DNA from: Flavobacteriales bacterium
Lineage (GTDB): Bacteria > Bacteroidota > Bacteroidia > Flavobacteriales_F > PHOS-HE28
NCBI GenBank assembly: GCA_024640205.1
Contig: JAHEFL010000122.1
Coordinates: 1-6,147, forward strand
Length of the DNA: 6,147 bases
Direction of reading: 5' to 3'
Shown: one piece after another, positions 5,652 through 6,147 of the stretch
How positions within the stretch are numbered: position 1 is the first letter of the stretch
How the letters are laid out: each line of letters opens with the position of its first letter
Notes under the pieces: generated by a model
Told to the model about the DNA's origin: nothing
The model's input: the letters and a program-made list of their open reading frames with translations, nothing else
The model's database searches: none
Position numbers and translations under genes: made by a program

Positions 5652-6147
5652 TTACAATGGAATGTTGCCATGCTTCTTGCGTGGAAGTCTGTCGACCTTG
5701 GTGCGCAGCATGTCCAGAGCGGAAATGATCTTTGAACGCGTTTCCGAGGGACGTATGACCTCATCCACGAACCCACGAGCCGCAGCTTCGTAGGGATTCG
5801 CGAAACGCTCCTTGTACTCGTCCTCCTTCTCTTTCAATTTCGCTGCCGGATCACCGCTATTGGAGATCTCGTGTTTGAAAATGATCTCTGCTGCACCTTT
5901 GGCTCCCATCACAGCGATCTCCGCGCTGGGCCAGGCATAGTTCATGTCCGCCCCGATGTGCTTGGAGTTCATCACGTCGTAGGCGCCGCCATACGCCTTG
6001 CGCGTGATGACCGTGATCCGTGGTACCGTGGCCTCGCTGAACGCGTAAAGCAGCTTCGCGCCGTGGTTGATGATCCCGCGCCATTCCTGGTCCGTACCTG
6101 GCAGGAATCCCGGAACATCCACGAATACCAGCAATGGGATATTGAAC
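5652..6147 (-). CDS. acyl-CoA carboxylase beta (carboxyltransferase) subunit, C-terminal part
   Basis: The last 164 codons of a gene that enters from the right edge; the full family length is about 510-520 residues. The frame is open to the edge ([17 protein letters not shown]...), so the TTG at 6134 is not a true start. Seen are [33 protein letters not shown], the oxyanion-hole type segment [28 protein letters not shown] and the terminal RKKHGNIPL. These match propionyl-CoA carboxylase beta (PccB) and methylmalonyl-CoA decarboxylase alpha (MmdA) closely. The subunit transfers CO2 between carboxybiotin and an acyl-CoA, most likely propionyl-CoA/methylmalonyl-CoA, in the cytosol. PccB and MmdA cannot be separated from this part, so no symbol is given. 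The biotin-carrier partner is not in the window. The sequence after AEIIFKHEI is charged ([13 protein letters not shown]), as is usual. The glycosyltransferase follows 27 bases downstream. Confidence 0.93.
   Translation of the reverse strand, partial: FNIPLLVFVDVPGFLPGTDQEWRGIINHGAKLLYAFSEATVPRITVITRKAYGGAYDVMNSKHIGADMNYAWPSAEIAVMGAKGAAEIIFKHEISNSGDPAAKLKEKEDEYKERFANPYEAAARGFVDEVIRPSETRSKIISALDMLRTKVDRLPRKKHGNIPL

Noticed and set aside
1..6147. CRISPR array, tRNA or rRNA genes, insertion sequence, phage or toxin-antitoxin genes
   Set aside because: I looked for spaced direct repeats, tRNA-like cloverleaves, transposase motifs and small paired ORFs and found none; nearly all bases are taken by ordinary single-copy genes.

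Overview
The window looks like a chromosomal segment of a member of the Bacteroidota, most likely a Flavobacteriales-type lineage with fairly high G+C. The grounds are the DUF6427-type membrane protein and small DUF6341-like protein beside purD (a grouping I recall from flavobacteria), the near absence of Shine-Dalgarno sequences, and one exact Bacteroidota -7 box (TAnnTTTG). The assignment rests on reading protein motifs by eye, not on a search. I see no mobile element, CRISPR array, tRNA, rRNA or prophage.

Layout. 1-706 (minus): 5' part of a multi-pass DUF6427-type membrane protein, cut by the window's left edge. 807-986 (plus): a 59-residue single-span membrane protein, probably DUF6341-like. 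999-2315 (minus): complete purD. 2440-3069 (minus): exported-looking thioredoxin/peroxiredoxin-like protein with a CNTC motif. 3175-3936 (plus): TSUP (TauE/SafE) permease, divergent from the thioredoxin-like gene. 3946-4752 (minus): SAM-dependent methyltransferase. 4749-5624 (minus): family 2 glycosyltransferase. 5652-6147 (minus): C-terminal third of an acyl-CoA carboxylase beta subunit, cut by the right edge. Coding density is high and no gene-free stretch exceeds about 125 bases.

How the genes relate. The carboxylase, glycosyltransferase and methyltransferase share a strand with a 27-base gap and then an ATGA overlap. The last two are very probably translationally coupled and probably act on the same surface glycan. 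The thioredoxin-like gene lies 124 bases upstream of purD on the same strand and may be co-transcribed with it, without an obvious functional link. Both convergent junctions (986/999 and 3936/3946) are only 9-12 bases long and hold hairpins that overlap coding ends.

No new defence or mobile system is visible. The points most worth a second look are a roughly three-fold excess of GATC with a stronger excess of CGATCG, a perfect hairpin covering the purD ribosome binding site, the conserved-looking uncharacterised membrane pair beside purD, and stem-loops packed into the convergent gene ends.
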